Assembly (NCBI RefSeq): GCF_012274275.1
Contig: NZ_JAANZA010000003.1
Span: forward strand, 1-64,000
DNA from: Cryobacterium sp. BB307
GTDB taxonomy: Bacteria; Actinomycetota; Actinomycetes; Actinomycetales; Microbacteriaceae
DNA: 64,000 bases
Reading direction: 5' to 3'
In this document: positions 19,773 to 28,323 of the stretch, in pieces
Layout: each line of letters opens with the position of its first letter
Numbering within the stretch: position 1 is the first letter of the stretch
Notes under the pieces: model-generated
The model's database searches: none
The model's input: only the letters and a program-made list of their open reading frames with translations
What the model was told of the DNA's origin: nothing
Translations under genes and position numbers: made by a program

Positions 19773-20504
19773 TCAGGCGACCTGCTCGCGGTCCAGGGAC
19801 GCGGCCGTGTCCTCGACGATGGACGCGATGAGGCGAGTCTCGCCGAGCACGCTGAGATGGTTCTTGCGCGGCACGCTGATCACCCGGGCGTGGTCGAGAG
19901 CTCTCGCGATCCTGCGCTCCTCGGCCCGAAACGGGTCCCGGGTGCCGTTGACGAGCCGGACCGGCCCACGGAACGAACCGAGAAGCCCGATCGGGTCCAC
20001 CCCCGCGATGCCGCGCACCGCATCCGGCATGACCTGAACCGCGAGGCCGCCAGCGGACATCGCCGCCGCGACTTCCGGCGGCAGCATGAGCTGGAAGCCC
20101 TTCAGACTGAGCTTCTCGGCGCGCTGCGGGTTGCGGGCCATCGCGCGCGAGACGCCCAGGTAGAAGGCGACCCCCAGCCCACGCGGCCGGATGCTGCAGC
20201 CGATTCCGATGAAGCCGGCCACTCGCTCCGGATGCCGGGAGATGGTCGCCATGCTCGTGAAGCCGCCCAGGGAGTGCCCGACGAGGACCGCTCGTCCGCC
20301 AGCGCGGTCGATGCCATCGCGCACAGCGTCAACGGCGGAGTCGAGCGTGAACCTGTCGTCCAGACGGTTCCCGTGGCCCGGCAGATCGACGAGCTCGACC
20401 CGCCTGGTGCGCTCGAGTTCGCCGGCGAGCGGCCGCCACATGGTGCTGCTGATCCGGATGCCGTGCACGAGCACGACCGGAATCGGCGAGTGCGGCACCG
20501 CCAC
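19773..20504 (-). CDS. Alpha/beta hydrolase
   Basis: 243 aa, GTG start directly abutting the TGA of the preceding gene. The oxyanion-side HG sits in VLVHGIRIS, the nucleophile elbow is GHSLGG (Ser 78), the acid is the Asp in VNGTRDPF, and the catalytic His is in RKNHLSVL. The lid region lies between residues 105 and 165. Such proteins are esterases, lipases or lactonases; specificity is not visible. It forms a two-gene unit with the 73-aa protein upstream. Confidence 0.87.
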   Translation of the reverse strand: MAVPHSPIPVVLVHGIRISSTMWRPLAGELERTRRVELVDLPGHGNRLDDRFTLDSAVDAVRDGIDRAGGRAVLVGHSLGGFTSMATISRHPERVAGFIGIGCSIRPRGLGVAFYLGVSRAMARNPQRAEKLSLKGFQLMLPPEVAAAMSAGGLAVQVMPDAVRGIAGVDPIGLLGSFRGPVRLVNGTRDPFRAEERRIARALDHARVISVPRKNHLSVLGETRLIASIVEDTAASLDREQVA

Positions 20505-20726
20505 TCAGGCGCCGATCCGCGTGAGGAGCGCGCGGAACTCCTCCTCCGTGACCTGAATGCCGGAGTCGCCCAGCCGCTGGCTGAGGATGGATGCGGCATC
20601 TTCCGCATCTCCGCTAGCGATGTCGGCTCGGATCTGCTCGACCAGCCCGTCGACCTTCTCATTCACGGTCGCGTCCAGCGCGCCCTCCTGTTCGGGCGTC
20701 GTCCGCGGCTCCTCAGCGTCAGTCAT
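20505..20726 (-). CDS. Small acidic hypothetical protein (73 aa)
   Basis: The ATG at 20726 is preceded by TAGGAG, either a very close ribosome-binding site or part of a leaderless-type promoter (CACGAT lies 6 nt upstream). The protein is predicted to be helical and acidic with a TEEEFRALLTRIG C-terminus and no membrane segment. I do not recognise it. Its stop abuts the start of the hydrolase gene, which suggests translational coupling. Confidence 0.65.
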   Translation of the reverse strand: MTDAEEPRTTPEQEGALDATVNEKVDGLVEQIRADIASGDAEDAASILSQRLGDSGIQVTEEEFRALLTRIGA

Positions 20727-20850
20727 GCTCCTATCGTGCCACCGCGACGCACGGCTTCCGCCCAGCGGTCGTTCAGGTTCGACCCGAGTGCATTGTTTCT
20801 GGGGTGAGTTCCTCTGGAGCGCACAGAACCGGGCGAGTAGCCTCGCACCC

Positions 20851-21762
20851 ATGGCTCGACTCGCCGACCGCCTCCGGGCGAACCTGCTCAGCACGCTCAC
20901 CGGCGAACCGGACGGTCGACCGTATTGGGTGGACAAAATCGAATCCGGCTCTGATCAGGGGTTCTTCGCTCCCGGCTCCGCCACCTGGACGGTGCACGGC
21001 GGCATCCCGACCATGGTGGCCGGCATCCGGGCCCTGCTCATGCAAACCCTGCACCCCGGTGCGATGGCGGGCGTGCACGACCACTCACGATTCCGGGAGG
21101 ATGCACTCGGCCGTCTGGCGGGGACGGTGCAGTGGCTCACCATCGTCACCTTCGGAGACACCCACCTCGCGCGCGAGGAAACGGCTCGAGTGGCGCGGTT
21201 TCACGAGCGCGTGCGCGGCACCTATCTTGACAAGACCGGGGTCGAACGGCCCTACGCGGCCAACGATCCGGAACTCCTCAGCTGGGTGCACATCGTATTC
21301 GCCGACGCATTCCTCGGCTGCCACGAGCTGTGGGGCAAGCCGATCCCGGGCGGACCCGATGCGTACGTGCGCGAGTGGGCCATCGCCGCCGAGCTGCTGG
21401 GGATCCCCGACCCGCCACGCAGCGAGGCCGAACTGCAGGCGCAACTGCATGCCTTCAACCGGACGGGCGTGCTGCATCATGACGAAAGGGTCGAGGCGGC
21501 GGTGAGCTTCATCCGGAACCCTCCGCTGAAGCGCTCGATGATGCCCGCCTACCGCATCATGTTCGCCGCCGCCGTGAAGTCCATCCCCGCCGAGTACCGG
21601 AGGGTGCTCGGGCTGAAGGCAACCAGGCTGCCGGCGATCTGGGCGACCGGGGTGCTGCTCGGCAGTCTCCGGATGCTGCTGGGCGGCTCGGCACCAGCGG
21701 AAGAGGCCGCACGGGCGAGGCTCGCGCGCATCGCGAGCGCCCATCCGCTGCCCTCCGCCTGA
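20851..21762 (+). CDS. Oxygenase MpaB family protein (DUF2236)
   Basis: 303 aa, ATG 7 nt behind TAGCCT (20838-20843). The conserved pattern of the family is visible: LLMQTLHPGAMAGVHDHSRF with DALGRLAGT after it, a WVHIVFADAFL helix, and an internal helix with conserved His/Arg. Relatives include the latex-clearing protein Lcp, a heme b dioxygenase, and fungal MpaB, which cleaves an alkene. The native substrate here is unknown. It is a single-gene unit ahead of the phosphorylase fusion. Confidence 0.85.
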   Translation: MARLADRLRANLLSTLTGEPDGRPYWVDKIESGSDQGFFAPGSATWTVHGGIPTMVAGIRALLMQTLHPGAMAGVHDHSRFREDALGRLAGTVQWLTIVTFGDTHLAREETARVARFHERVRGTYLDKTGVERPYAANDPELLSWVHIVFADAFLGCHELWGKPIPGGPDAYVREWAIAAELLGIPDPPRSEAELQAQLHAFNRTGVLHHDERVEAAVSFIRNPPLKRSMMPAYRIMFAAAVKSIPAEYRRVLGLKATRLPAIWATGVLLGSLRMLLGGSAPAEEAARARLARIASAHPLPSA

Positions 21763-21783
21763 GTCCCGCGCAATTCGCGAAGC

Positions 21784-21789
21784 TAGAAT
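21784..21789 (+). promoter_or_regulatory. -10 box TAGAAT, leaderless type
   Basis: TAGAAT is the closest match to consensus among the leaderless-type boxes seen here and lies exactly 7 nt before the GTG start of the phosphorylase fusion gene. Confidence 0.65.
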
Positions 21790-21796
21790 CGCCCGT

Positions 21797-24700
21797 GTGA
21801 CTGACCGCATAGAGTCCGACACGTTCGAAGCTGTCATCTTTGACATGGATGGCGTCGTCACAGACACGGCCAGCGTTCACGCCGGCGCGTGGAAGGCGCT
21901 CTTCGACGAGGTGATCCCCGAGCTGGCCCCGGATGCCGCGCCGTTCGACGAGACCCTCGACTACCGACGATCGGTCGACGGCCGCAGCCGCGAGGACGGA
22001 GTGCGCGCCTTCCTTGCGACTCGCGGCATCGACGTGCCCGAGTCCGGCGACGGCGTGACGATCGAGTCGCTCGCGGCGCGCAAGCAGCACCACTTCGACC
22101 TGTATCTGGAGGAGAACGGCGTCAAGGCGTATCCGGACACGGTCACGCTGTTGAACCGGCTGCGCTCGCGCTCCGTGCCCATCGGGCTCGTGACCTCCAG
22201 CCGCAACGCCGACCGCGTCCTCGAGGCCGCCGGGGTCAAGCAGTACTTCGACGTCTTCGTCGACGGGAACCGCGCGCGTGAACTTGGACTGCCGGGCAAG
22301 CCGGACCCGGCAACCTTCCTTGAGGCGGCGCGCGAGCTCAAGGTGCGGCCGGCGAGAGCGGCAGTGCTCGAAGACTCGGTGGCCGGCGTCGCCGCCGCAG
22401 CCAACGGGGGTTTCGGCTGGGTCGTCGGCGTGAGCCGCCGCGGCGGAACCGCCGGCGGCCTGCGGGTTGCCGGCGCCCATCTGGTCGCAACCGACCTGAG
22501 CAACCTCGACACGAGACTGGAGGCCGCGCATCCCGGCTGGGCTGGCGGCGAGACCGAAAGCGACCCGTGGCGGCTGCACTACACCGGCTACGACCCCGCG
22601 ACCGAACCGCTTCGGGAGACCCTGTGCACGCTCGGAAACGGGTACTTCGCCACCCGCGGCGCCGCGCCGGAGTCGAGTGATAACGCCCCCCACTACCCGG
22701 GCACCTACCTCGCCGGGGTGTACAACCGGCTTCAGACCGACCTCGGCGGGCATGTGGTCGAAGATGAACATCTGGTCAACGCCCCGAACTGGCTGCAACT
22801 GACGTTCCGAGTGGACGGCGGCAACTGGTTCAGCGTCGACGACGTGGAACTGCTCGACTACGAGCAGACCCTCGACCTGCGTCGCGCGGTTTTCACCCGC
22901 GAGCTCCGGATGCGGGACGGCGTCGGCCGGATCACCAAGGTCACCCAGGCTCGCTTCGTGTCCCAGGCGGCGTCGCACCTCGCCGGACTGGGCATGACGA
23001 TCGAGGCGGAGAACTGGTCGGGCGACATCGTCGTGCGGTCGGGCATCGAGGGACGAGTCGCCAACCGCAACGTGCCCGAGTACCGGCTGCTCGCGAACCA
23101 GCACCTCGAGCCGCGAGCCATGGAGCAGGTCGACTCCGAGTCGCTGCTGCTGGAAATGGAGACCAACCAGTCGGGTATCAGCATCGCAATGGCGGCGCGG
23201 ACTCGAGTGAGCGTCGACAGCGTGGTGCTGCACAACCTGCACAGGACGCTGAAGACGGATGCGAAGGGCTGGATCGCACAGGACATCGACGTCGAGTTGA
23301 CGAAGGGCGTCCCGCTGACGATCGAGAAGACGCTGGTCGTGAACACCTCCAGGGACCGGGCGATCTCGTCACCGTCGCTGTCTGCGACCACCTCGATTCG
23401 GCGGCTGCCTAACCTGCAGACCCTGGTGTCCGAACACGAGCGTGCGTGGCGCGTGCTGTGGAACGAGTTCACTGTGCTGCTGAAGGCGGACGAGCGCCAG
23501 CAGCTCGCATTGAACATCAACACCTTCCACGTGCTGCAGTCGGTGGCATCCGTCACCGCCGACCTCGACGCCGGACTGCCAGCACGCGGGCTGCACGGCG
23601 AAGGGTATCGGGGCCACATCTTCTGGGACGAGATGTTCGTCTACCCGACGCTGTCCATGCACCGACCGGAGATCAGCCGCGCGCTGCTGGGCTACCGGTA
23701 CCGGCGACTCGCCGAGGCGAAGGCCGCGGCTCGTGAGAACGGACACGCGGGAGCGATGTTCCCCTGGCAGAGCGGCATCGACGGGCGTGAGGAGACGCCG
23801 ACGCAGCTTTACAACCTGCGCAACCTGCAGTGGATGCCGGACAACTCGTCCAGGCAGCGCCACGTCGGGCTCGCGATCGCGTACAGCGTGTGGCGCTTCT
23901 ACGAGATCACCGGCGACCTCGACTACCTCGTCGAGCAGGGCGCCGAGCTCATGATCGAGGTCAGCCGGTTCTTCGCATCGCTCGCGGTGCACGACCCGGT
24001 CGACGACCGGTTCGACATCTCAGGCGTCATGGGGCCGGACGAGTTTCATGACGGCTACCCGGGTACCCCCGGCCTGGGCCTGAAGAACAACGCGTACACC
24101 AACGTCATGGCGGCGTGGGTGCTGCAACGCACGGCGGAAGTGGTGGACCTGCTGAAGGTGCGCTACTCGGCCCAGGTCTGGACCCGAGTCCAGCTTCGCC
24201 CCGGCGAGCAGGCCCGCTGGCGAAACATCGGCCGGCGGTTGCGGGTGGCGTTCCACGAGGATGGGGTGATCAGCCAGTTCGAGGGATTCGACACACTGAA
24301 GGAATTCGACTGGGACGGCTACCGCGAGAAGTACGGGTCGATCGGAAGACTCGACCTCATCCTCGCGAGCGAGGGCGACAGCACCAACAACTACAAGCTG
24401 TCGAAGCAAGCAGATGTGCTCATGCTGCTATACCTGTTCAGCGCCGACGAGCTGCGGGAGGTGCTCGGCGGGCTCGGCTACGAGTTCCCGGATGAAGCGG
24501 TGCGGGCGACCGTGGAGTACTACCGCGACCGCTCCACGCACGGCTCGACGCTGAGCAATGTTGTGCACTCATGGGTGGAGGCGAGACTGGATCGAGCCCG
24601 CTCATGGGGATTCCTGGTCGAGGCGCTCGAGAGCGACCTTGCGGACATCCAGGGCGGCACCACGCAGATGGGCGTGCACCTGGGTGCGATGGCAGGTTCG

Positions 24701-24994
24701 ATCGACATGGTGACGCGTTGCTACACGGGACTCGACGTGCGCGCCGGCCGACTGAAGCTCGACCCTGTGCTGCCACCGGAACTGCGCCAGATCGACTTCA
24801 CGTTGAACTTCCAGCACCAGTTGCTGCGCTTGACGGTGGACGAGCGGCTCATGCGCGTGCAGGTCAACCCGGGCGGCACCGCACCGATTGAGTTGGAGAT
24901 CCAGGGGCAACGGCACATGATCTCGCCCGGAGAGACGCTCGAGTTCGCCCATGACGACCGCACAAGCATGGCAAACTCTCCGCATGACCGATGA
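21797..24994 (+). CDS. Bifunctional HAD beta-phosphoglucomutase/GH65 disaccharide phosphorylase
   Basis: 1065 aa, one continuous frame. Residues 1-240 are a HAD beta-phosphoglucomutase: DMDGVVTD gives Asp 16 and Asp 18, KPDPATF lies at 168-174, and LEDSVAGV at 191-198. A link near 245 leads to the GH65 half, with PGTYLAGVYN near 301 and the general acid Glu 749 in MGPDEFHDGYPG; the phosphate-site segment YKLSKQADVL comes later. GH65 enzymes cleave alpha-disaccharides (maltose, trehalose or kojibiose) with phosphate to give glucose and beta-glucose 1-phosphate, which the mutase converts to glucose 6-phosphate. The substrate is not settled by sequence; the maltodextrin locus in the window makes maltose attractive. 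In Mycobacterium tuberculosis the two activities are adjacent separate genes (Rv3400, Rv3401). Confidence 0.88.
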   Translation: MTDRIESDTFEAVIFDMDGVVTDTASVHAGAWKALFDEVIPELAPDAAPFDETLDYRRSVDGRSREDGVRAFLATRGIDVPESGDGVTIESLAARKQHHFDLYLEENGVKAYPDTVTLLNRLRSRSVPIGLVTSSRNADRVLEAAGVKQYFDVFVDGNRARELGLPGKPDPATFLEAARELKVRPARAAVLEDSVAGVAAAANGGFGWVVGVSRRGGTAGGLRVAGAHLVATDLSNLDTRLEAAHPGWAGGETESDPWRLHYTGYDPATEPLRETLCTLGNGYFATRGAAPESSDNAPHYPGTYLAGVYNRLQTDLGGHVVEDEHLVNAPNWLQLTFRVDGGNWFSVDDVELLDYEQTLDLRRAVFTRELRMRDGVGRITKVTQARFVSQAASHLAGLGMTIEAENWSGDIVVRSGIEGRVANRNVPEYRLLANQHLEPRAMEQVDSESLLLEMETNQSGISIAMAARTRVSVDSVVLHNLHRTLKTDAKGWIAQDIDVELTKGVPLTIEKTLVVNTSRDRAISSPSLSATTSIRRLPNLQTLVSEHERAWRVLWNEFTVLLKADERQQLALNINTFHVLQSVASVTADLDAGLPARGLHGEGYRGHIFWDEMFVYPTLSMHRPEISRALLGYRYRRLAEAKAAARENGHAGAMFPWQSGIDGREETPTQLYNLRNLQWMPDNSSRQRHVGLAIAYSVWRFYEITGDLDYLVEQGAELMIEVSRFFASLAVHDPVDDRFDISGVMGPDEFHDGYPGTPGLGLKNNAYTNVMAAWVLQRTAEVVDLLKVRYSAQVWTRVQLRPGEQARWRNIGRRLRVAFHEDGVISQFEGFDTLKEFDWDGYREKYGSIGRLDLILASEGDSTNNYKLSKQADVLMLLYLFSADELREVLGGLGYEFPDEAVRATVEYYRDRSTHGSTLSNVVHSWVEARLDRARSWGFLVEALESDLADIQGGTTQMGVHLGAMAGSIDMVTRCYTGLDVRAGRLKLDPVLPPELRQIDFTLNFQHQLLRLTVDERLMRVQVNPGGTAPIELEIQGQRHMISPGETLEFAHDDRTSMANSPHDR

Positions 24995-25391
24995 TGAACT
25001 CCGCGCCCTCCTGACCTCCGTTACGACCATTGCCGTTGTGGGCGCATCAGCGAACCCCGAGAAGCCCTCCGGTGAGGTGCCGATCTGGCTGGTAGAAGCG
25101 GGGTTCACGATGATTCCGGTGAATCCGAAGGCGGACGAGATCGCCGGTCAGAAGGTTTACCGCTCCCTCGCCGAAATACCGGTGCCGATTGATGTCGTCG
25201 ACGTCTTCCGGCCGTCCGAGGAGACACCGGATGTCGCCAGGCAGTCCGCGGAAGTCGGCGCCAAGGTGCTCTGGCTGCAACTCGGCATCACCTCAGCCGA
25301 CGCGCGAGCGACGGCAGAGAACGCGGGGATGACCTACCTCGAGGACATCTGCATCGGAGCGACGGTGCGTCGGCTGGGCATCCGCAAGTAG
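24984..25391 (+). CDS. CoA-binding domain protein (YccU type)
   Basis: 135 aa. The ATG at 24984 overlaps the last 11 nt of the phosphorylase fusion, so the genes are translationally linked. A Rossmann-like CoA-binding fold is indicated by IAVVGASANPEKPSGEVP (about 15-32), the PVNPKADEIAGQKVYRSLAEIP segment and the C-terminal DICIGATVRRLG. These small proteins bind CoA but have no established activity. CAAACT 6 nt upstream could be an internal promoter, but it lacks the usual TA start. Confidence 0.85.
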   Translation: MTDDELRALLTSVTTIAVVGASANPEKPSGEVPIWLVEAGFTMIPVNPKADEIAGQKVYRSLAEIPVPIDVVDVFRPSEETPDVARQSAEVGAKVLWLQLGITSADARATAENAGMTYLEDICIGATVRRLGIRK

Positions 25392-25425
25392 CGCATCCGG
25401 GGCCCGCCTGCGCAAGACTGGGGCG

Positions 25426-26730
25426 GTGACTGCAGACTTCCGCACCGCGCCCGTTGACGCGGCATCCGCCGCCGCCCTCGCCGATGACAAGCTCCGCTAC
25501 GAGCTCGTCGACACCAAGGATCCGGTCGCGTTCCGGCACTGGCTCAGTGCGGTCGGGCGCGGCTTCCACGACCCGGCCGGCGACGCCGACAGCGCCGAGC
25601 TGCGCCGCTTCGCCTACCTCGAACGGCGTGCGGTAGGCGTCTGGGATGACACGCTCTCGGACGCCCCGACACCGGTCGGCACGCTCGGGTCGTGGGTCAC
25701 CGACCTCACCGTCGCCGGGGAGGCCAGCATCCCGGCATGGGCGATCAGCGCGGTGACGGTGGCTCCAACCCATCGCCGGCGCGGCATCGCGCGCAGCCTG
25801 ATGGAGGGCGAGCTGCGCACCGCGAAGGCGTTGGGCATCCCGGCCGCGATTCTCACCGCATCCGAGGCCACCATCTACGAACGATGGGGCTTCTCCCCCG
25901 CCGCGATGATGGCCGAGTGGGAGATCGATGTCGCACGCGCGAAATGGAGCGGCGCGATCCCCGGTGGGCGGGTACAGCTGGTCACGACCGAACAGCTGCG
26001 CGATCACGACGGCCCGGCGATCCTGGAACGCGCTCGCCTCGCGGTGCCCGGTCAGATCCGCTTCTGGGGCATCCTGTGGGATCGGCTCTTCGGCCTCCCC
26101 AGCGACGATGCGGCCAAGAGCGCCCGCTGCGTGCGGTATGACGACGAGCACGGCACACCGCAGGGTTTCGCCATCTACCGGCCGGACCGCGGCGAGGCAG
26201 AGGGCAAGCTCTCGCTCGGCTACCTGATCGGCGCCACCGATGACGCCTACTCGGCGCTCTGGCGCTACTTGCTCCAGGTGGACCTGATCACGACCATCAC
26301 GGCGTCACTGCGCCCCGTGGACGAGCCGTTCCGCTGGCAGGTGGCCGACTTCCGCGCGGTGAAGAAGACGTGGGAGTCCGACCACCTCTGGTTGCGCATC
26401 CTCGACCCGAGGGCGGTGCTCGAAGCGCGGCGGTACAGCGCGCCGGGGCGGTTCCGGCTCACGGTGACCGATCCGCTCGGATTCGCCACCGGCGACTACC
26501 TGCTCGAGGTCGACGCGGATGGAGTCGGCCTGGTCAGCGACGGCGACGCCCCGGATGCGGCTGGAGTGGCGCTGTCGGTGAATGAGCTCGCCGCGATCAG
26601 CCTCGGCGCGGTGTCGGCGACGACCTTGGCCAAGGCCGGGCGGATCCTGGAACAGACGCCGGGCGCTGCAGTGGCGGTTGATCGAGCGTTCGCGTCGCCG
26701 GTCGCGCCCTGGTTGAGCATCTGGTTCTGA
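25426..26730 (+). CDS. Eis-like GNAT acetyltransferase with SCP2-type C-terminal domain
   Basis: 434 aa, GTG start. The N-terminal GNAT domain has WAISAVTVAPTHRRRGIARSLM (about 104-125), which holds the acetyl-CoA pyrophosphate loop. A second degenerate GNAT domain fills residues 170-300, and the C-terminus (about 330-434) is the sterol-carrier-like fold ending with a short tail whose carboxylate is the catalytic base in Eis. The three-part architecture and length fit Eis/EF_1021, which acetylate amines in aminoglycosides or proteins. It is not in an obvious operon. Confidence 0.86.
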   Translation: MTADFRTAPVDAASAAALADDKLRYELVDTKDPVAFRHWLSAVGRGFHDPAGDADSAELRRFAYLERRAVGVWDDTLSDAPTPVGTLGSWVTDLTVAGEASIPAWAISAVTVAPTHRRRGIARSLMEGELRTAKALGIPAAILTASEATIYERWGFSPAAMMAEWEIDVARAKWSGAIPGGRVQLVTTEQLRDHDGPAILERARLAVPGQIRFWGILWDRLFGLPSDDAAKSARCVRYDDEHGTPQGFAIYRPDRGEAEGKLSLGYLIGATDDAYSALWRYLLQVDLITTITASLRPVDEPFRWQVADFRAVKKTWESDHLWLRILDPRAVLEARRYSAPGRFRLTVTDPLGFATGDYLLEVDADGVGLVSDGDAPDAAGVALSVNELAAISLGAVSATTLAKAGRILEQTPGAAVAVDRAFASPVAPWLSIWF

Positions 26731-26736
26731 CCTGAG

Positions 26737-26757
26737 TCCACCCCCATTGGGGGTGGA
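26737..26757. promoter_or_regulatory. Perfect 21-bp palindrome upstream of the DUF4190 gene
   Basis: Arms TCCACCCCCA (26737-26746) and its complement (26748-26757) flank one central T. It sits 30 bp upstream of the -10 box TACAGT (26788-26793), the place of an upstream activator or repressor site, and 6 bp past the preceding stop. A weak terminator role is possible but there is no T run. Confidence 0.55.
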
Positions 26758-26802
26758 GCTTGAACGACCGTTGTCGTGGGCTGCACCTACAGTGGAAGAA
26801 CT

Positions 26803-27660
26803 ATGACGCCTACACCACCAGTCTCCGAAAATCCTGAGCAACCAACGACCCCTTACGCCCCCGCACCACAGCCCGCCGAGCCTAAGTCCAGCAACGGGCT
26901 CGGCATCGCAGCACTGATCGTCGGAATCGTGGCGTTTGTTGGCTCCTTCATTCCCTTCCTGAACTTTGTGACAGGATTCGTCGCGTTCGTCGGCCTGGTG
27001 CTTGGCATCATCGCGCTGTTCCTCAAAAACAAGTCAAAGGGTGTCGCGATCGCCGGAACAGCCGTTTCGTTCGTCGCGATGATCCTTTCGATCGTCCTGG
27101 CAACGGCTTACACCGCCGGCTTCATCGCGGCAGTTGACAACTCCCTTCCCAAGACCGAAATTGTCGACAACGGCCAGGCTCCCGCCGATGAGCAGTCGGA
27201 TGACTCGGCCGATGAGGTCGGTACTCGCGAAAATCCCGCACCGATCGGCACAACGATTGAACTCGCCAACTTCGGAGAAGCCGAGTTCGAGGTCACCCTG
27301 GGTGCACCGATCCTGAACGCTAACGACGCCGTGAAGGCAGCGAATCAGTTCAACGACGCGCCGAAGGATGGGTTCCAGTACGCCGTTGTGCCACTCACTG
27401 TCACCTACGTCGGCGATGAGACCGGCCTTCCGTCATTGGGGGTGCGCGTTGAGTTCGTCTCGGCCGCAGGAACGACGCACACGCAGATTGACTCGTGGGT
27501 GGTGGACCCTGAGCCAGCCTTCAACGGAATCAATGAGCTCTTCCCAGGAGGCACTGCATCCGGCAACATCACAATCCTCATTCCGACGGCCGATGCCGAA
27601 AGCGGCACGTGGGCCGTGTCGAGTCTCTTCGGAGACAAGTTCTTCTTCGCTGCTCAATAG
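26803..27660 (+). CDS. DUF4190/DUF4352-like membrane protein
   Basis: 285 aa from ATG 26803, 9 nt behind TACAGT. An N-terminal proline-rich segment (residues 1-30) is followed by two or three glycine-rich helices (GLGIAALIVGIVAFVG onward, about 32-110) of the DUF4190 type. An extracytoplasmic immunoglobulin-like beta domain (about 145-285) of the DUF4352/DUF5067 kind completes it. The function is unknown; such proteins are common in actinobacterial envelopes. Codon usage is more A+T-rich than the neighbours. It ends at a strong terminator. Confidence 0.75.
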   Translation: MTPTPPVSENPEQPTTPYAPAPQPAEPKSSNGLGIAALIVGIVAFVGSFIPFLNFVTGFVAFVGLVLGIIALFLKNKSKGVAIAGTAVSFVAMILSIVLATAYTAGFIAAVDNSLPKTEIVDNGQAPADEQSDDSADEVGTRENPAPIGTTIELANFGEAEFEVTLGAPILNANDAVKAANQFNDAPKDGFQYAVVPLTVTYVGDETGLPSLGVRVEFVSAAGTTHTQIDSWVVDPEPAFNGINELFPGGTASGNITILIPTADAESGTWAVSSLFGDKFFFAAQ

Positions 27661-27673
27661 GTAACCCGAAGAG

Positions 27674-27710
27674 GCGGCTCTCATCCTGAAATGGATGAGA
27701 GCCGCTTCTG
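27674..27710 (+). terminator. Intrinsic terminator after the DUF4190 gene
   Basis: A perfect 13-bp stem (27674-27686 with 27693-27705, GCGGCTCTCATCC and complement) and a 6-nt loop are followed by TTCTG. It starts 14 nt after the stop codon. Confidence 0.8.
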
Positions 27711-27837
27711 CGTTATGCGTCGTCCACCGGGCGCCAGGTACCTGCTAGATCGCTGGCAACTGCGCATCCGGATGCCGTGCGCGCCTACGTTCGGGAACGA
27801 GCGGAAGTCCCGCGCCAACGAAGAATCAGGAGCCTTC

Positions 27838-28056
27838 ATGAGCGACCCCAACAACCCCGAGACTCCGAGCGAGCCGGACGTGCCGTCGATCCCCAATCCG
27901 GCATCGCCAGAAGTGCCGATCCCGCCGAAGGAACCTGACGGTGGCCCGGATATCGACGAGCCGGGCGAGGACCTCGGTCTCGAAGATCCGGATGAGCCGC
28001 TCGAGAACCTGCCCCGGAACCCGCGTGCCGACGGCGACATGGGCGGGCTGCCGTAA
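27838..28056 (+). CDS. Small proline- and acid-rich hypothetical protein (72 aa)
   Basis: AGGAG lies 6 nt upstream of the ATG. The protein is made of alternating P, E, D, S and N (NPETPSEPDVPSIPNP and onward) with no hydrophobic core, so it is probably disordered. No family recognised. It ends 3 nt before the acylphosphatase start, and the two are likely co-transcribed. Similar short P/E/D-rich proteins are frequent in actinobacteria, but I cannot assign a role. Confidence 0.6.
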   Translation: MSDPNNPETPSEPDVPSIPNPASPEVPIPPKEPDGGPDIDEPGEDLGLEDPDEPLENLPRNPRADGDMGGLP

Positions 28057-28059
28057 GCC

Positions 28060-28323
28060 GTGCGCAAGCTCGTCATCGTGCGCGGACTGGTGCAGGGGGT
28101 CGGATTCCGCTGGTCGGCCGGGCGCGAGGCCGAAGCGCTCGGCCTGAGTGGGCACGCCCGGAACCGTGCAGACGGCAGCGTCGAGGTCGAGATTGAGGGT
28201 CCGGATGCCGCAGTCGAGCGGATGACCGCCTGGCTGCGGCAGGGGCCGAGTCACGCCCGGGTCGACGCGATCGACGTGACCGAGTTGGGCGAGACGGGGC
28301 AGGCAGGGTTTCAGCTTGGCTAG
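28060..28323 (+). CDS. acyP: Acylphosphatase
   Basis: 87 aa, GTG start. The signature VQGVGFRW (11-18) provides Arg 17 for phosphate binding, and GHARNRADGSVEVEIEG supplies Asn 35 for water positioning. Length and motif spacing match bacterial AcyP, which hydrolyses acyl phosphates such as acetyl phosphate and carbamoyl phosphate. Its stop overlaps the stop of the convergent DUF2207 gene (CTAG). Confidence 0.92.
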   Translation: MRKLVIVRGLVQGVGFRWSAGREAEALGLSGHARNRADGSVEVEIEGPDAAVERMTAWLRQGPSHARVDAIDVTELGETGQAGFQLG

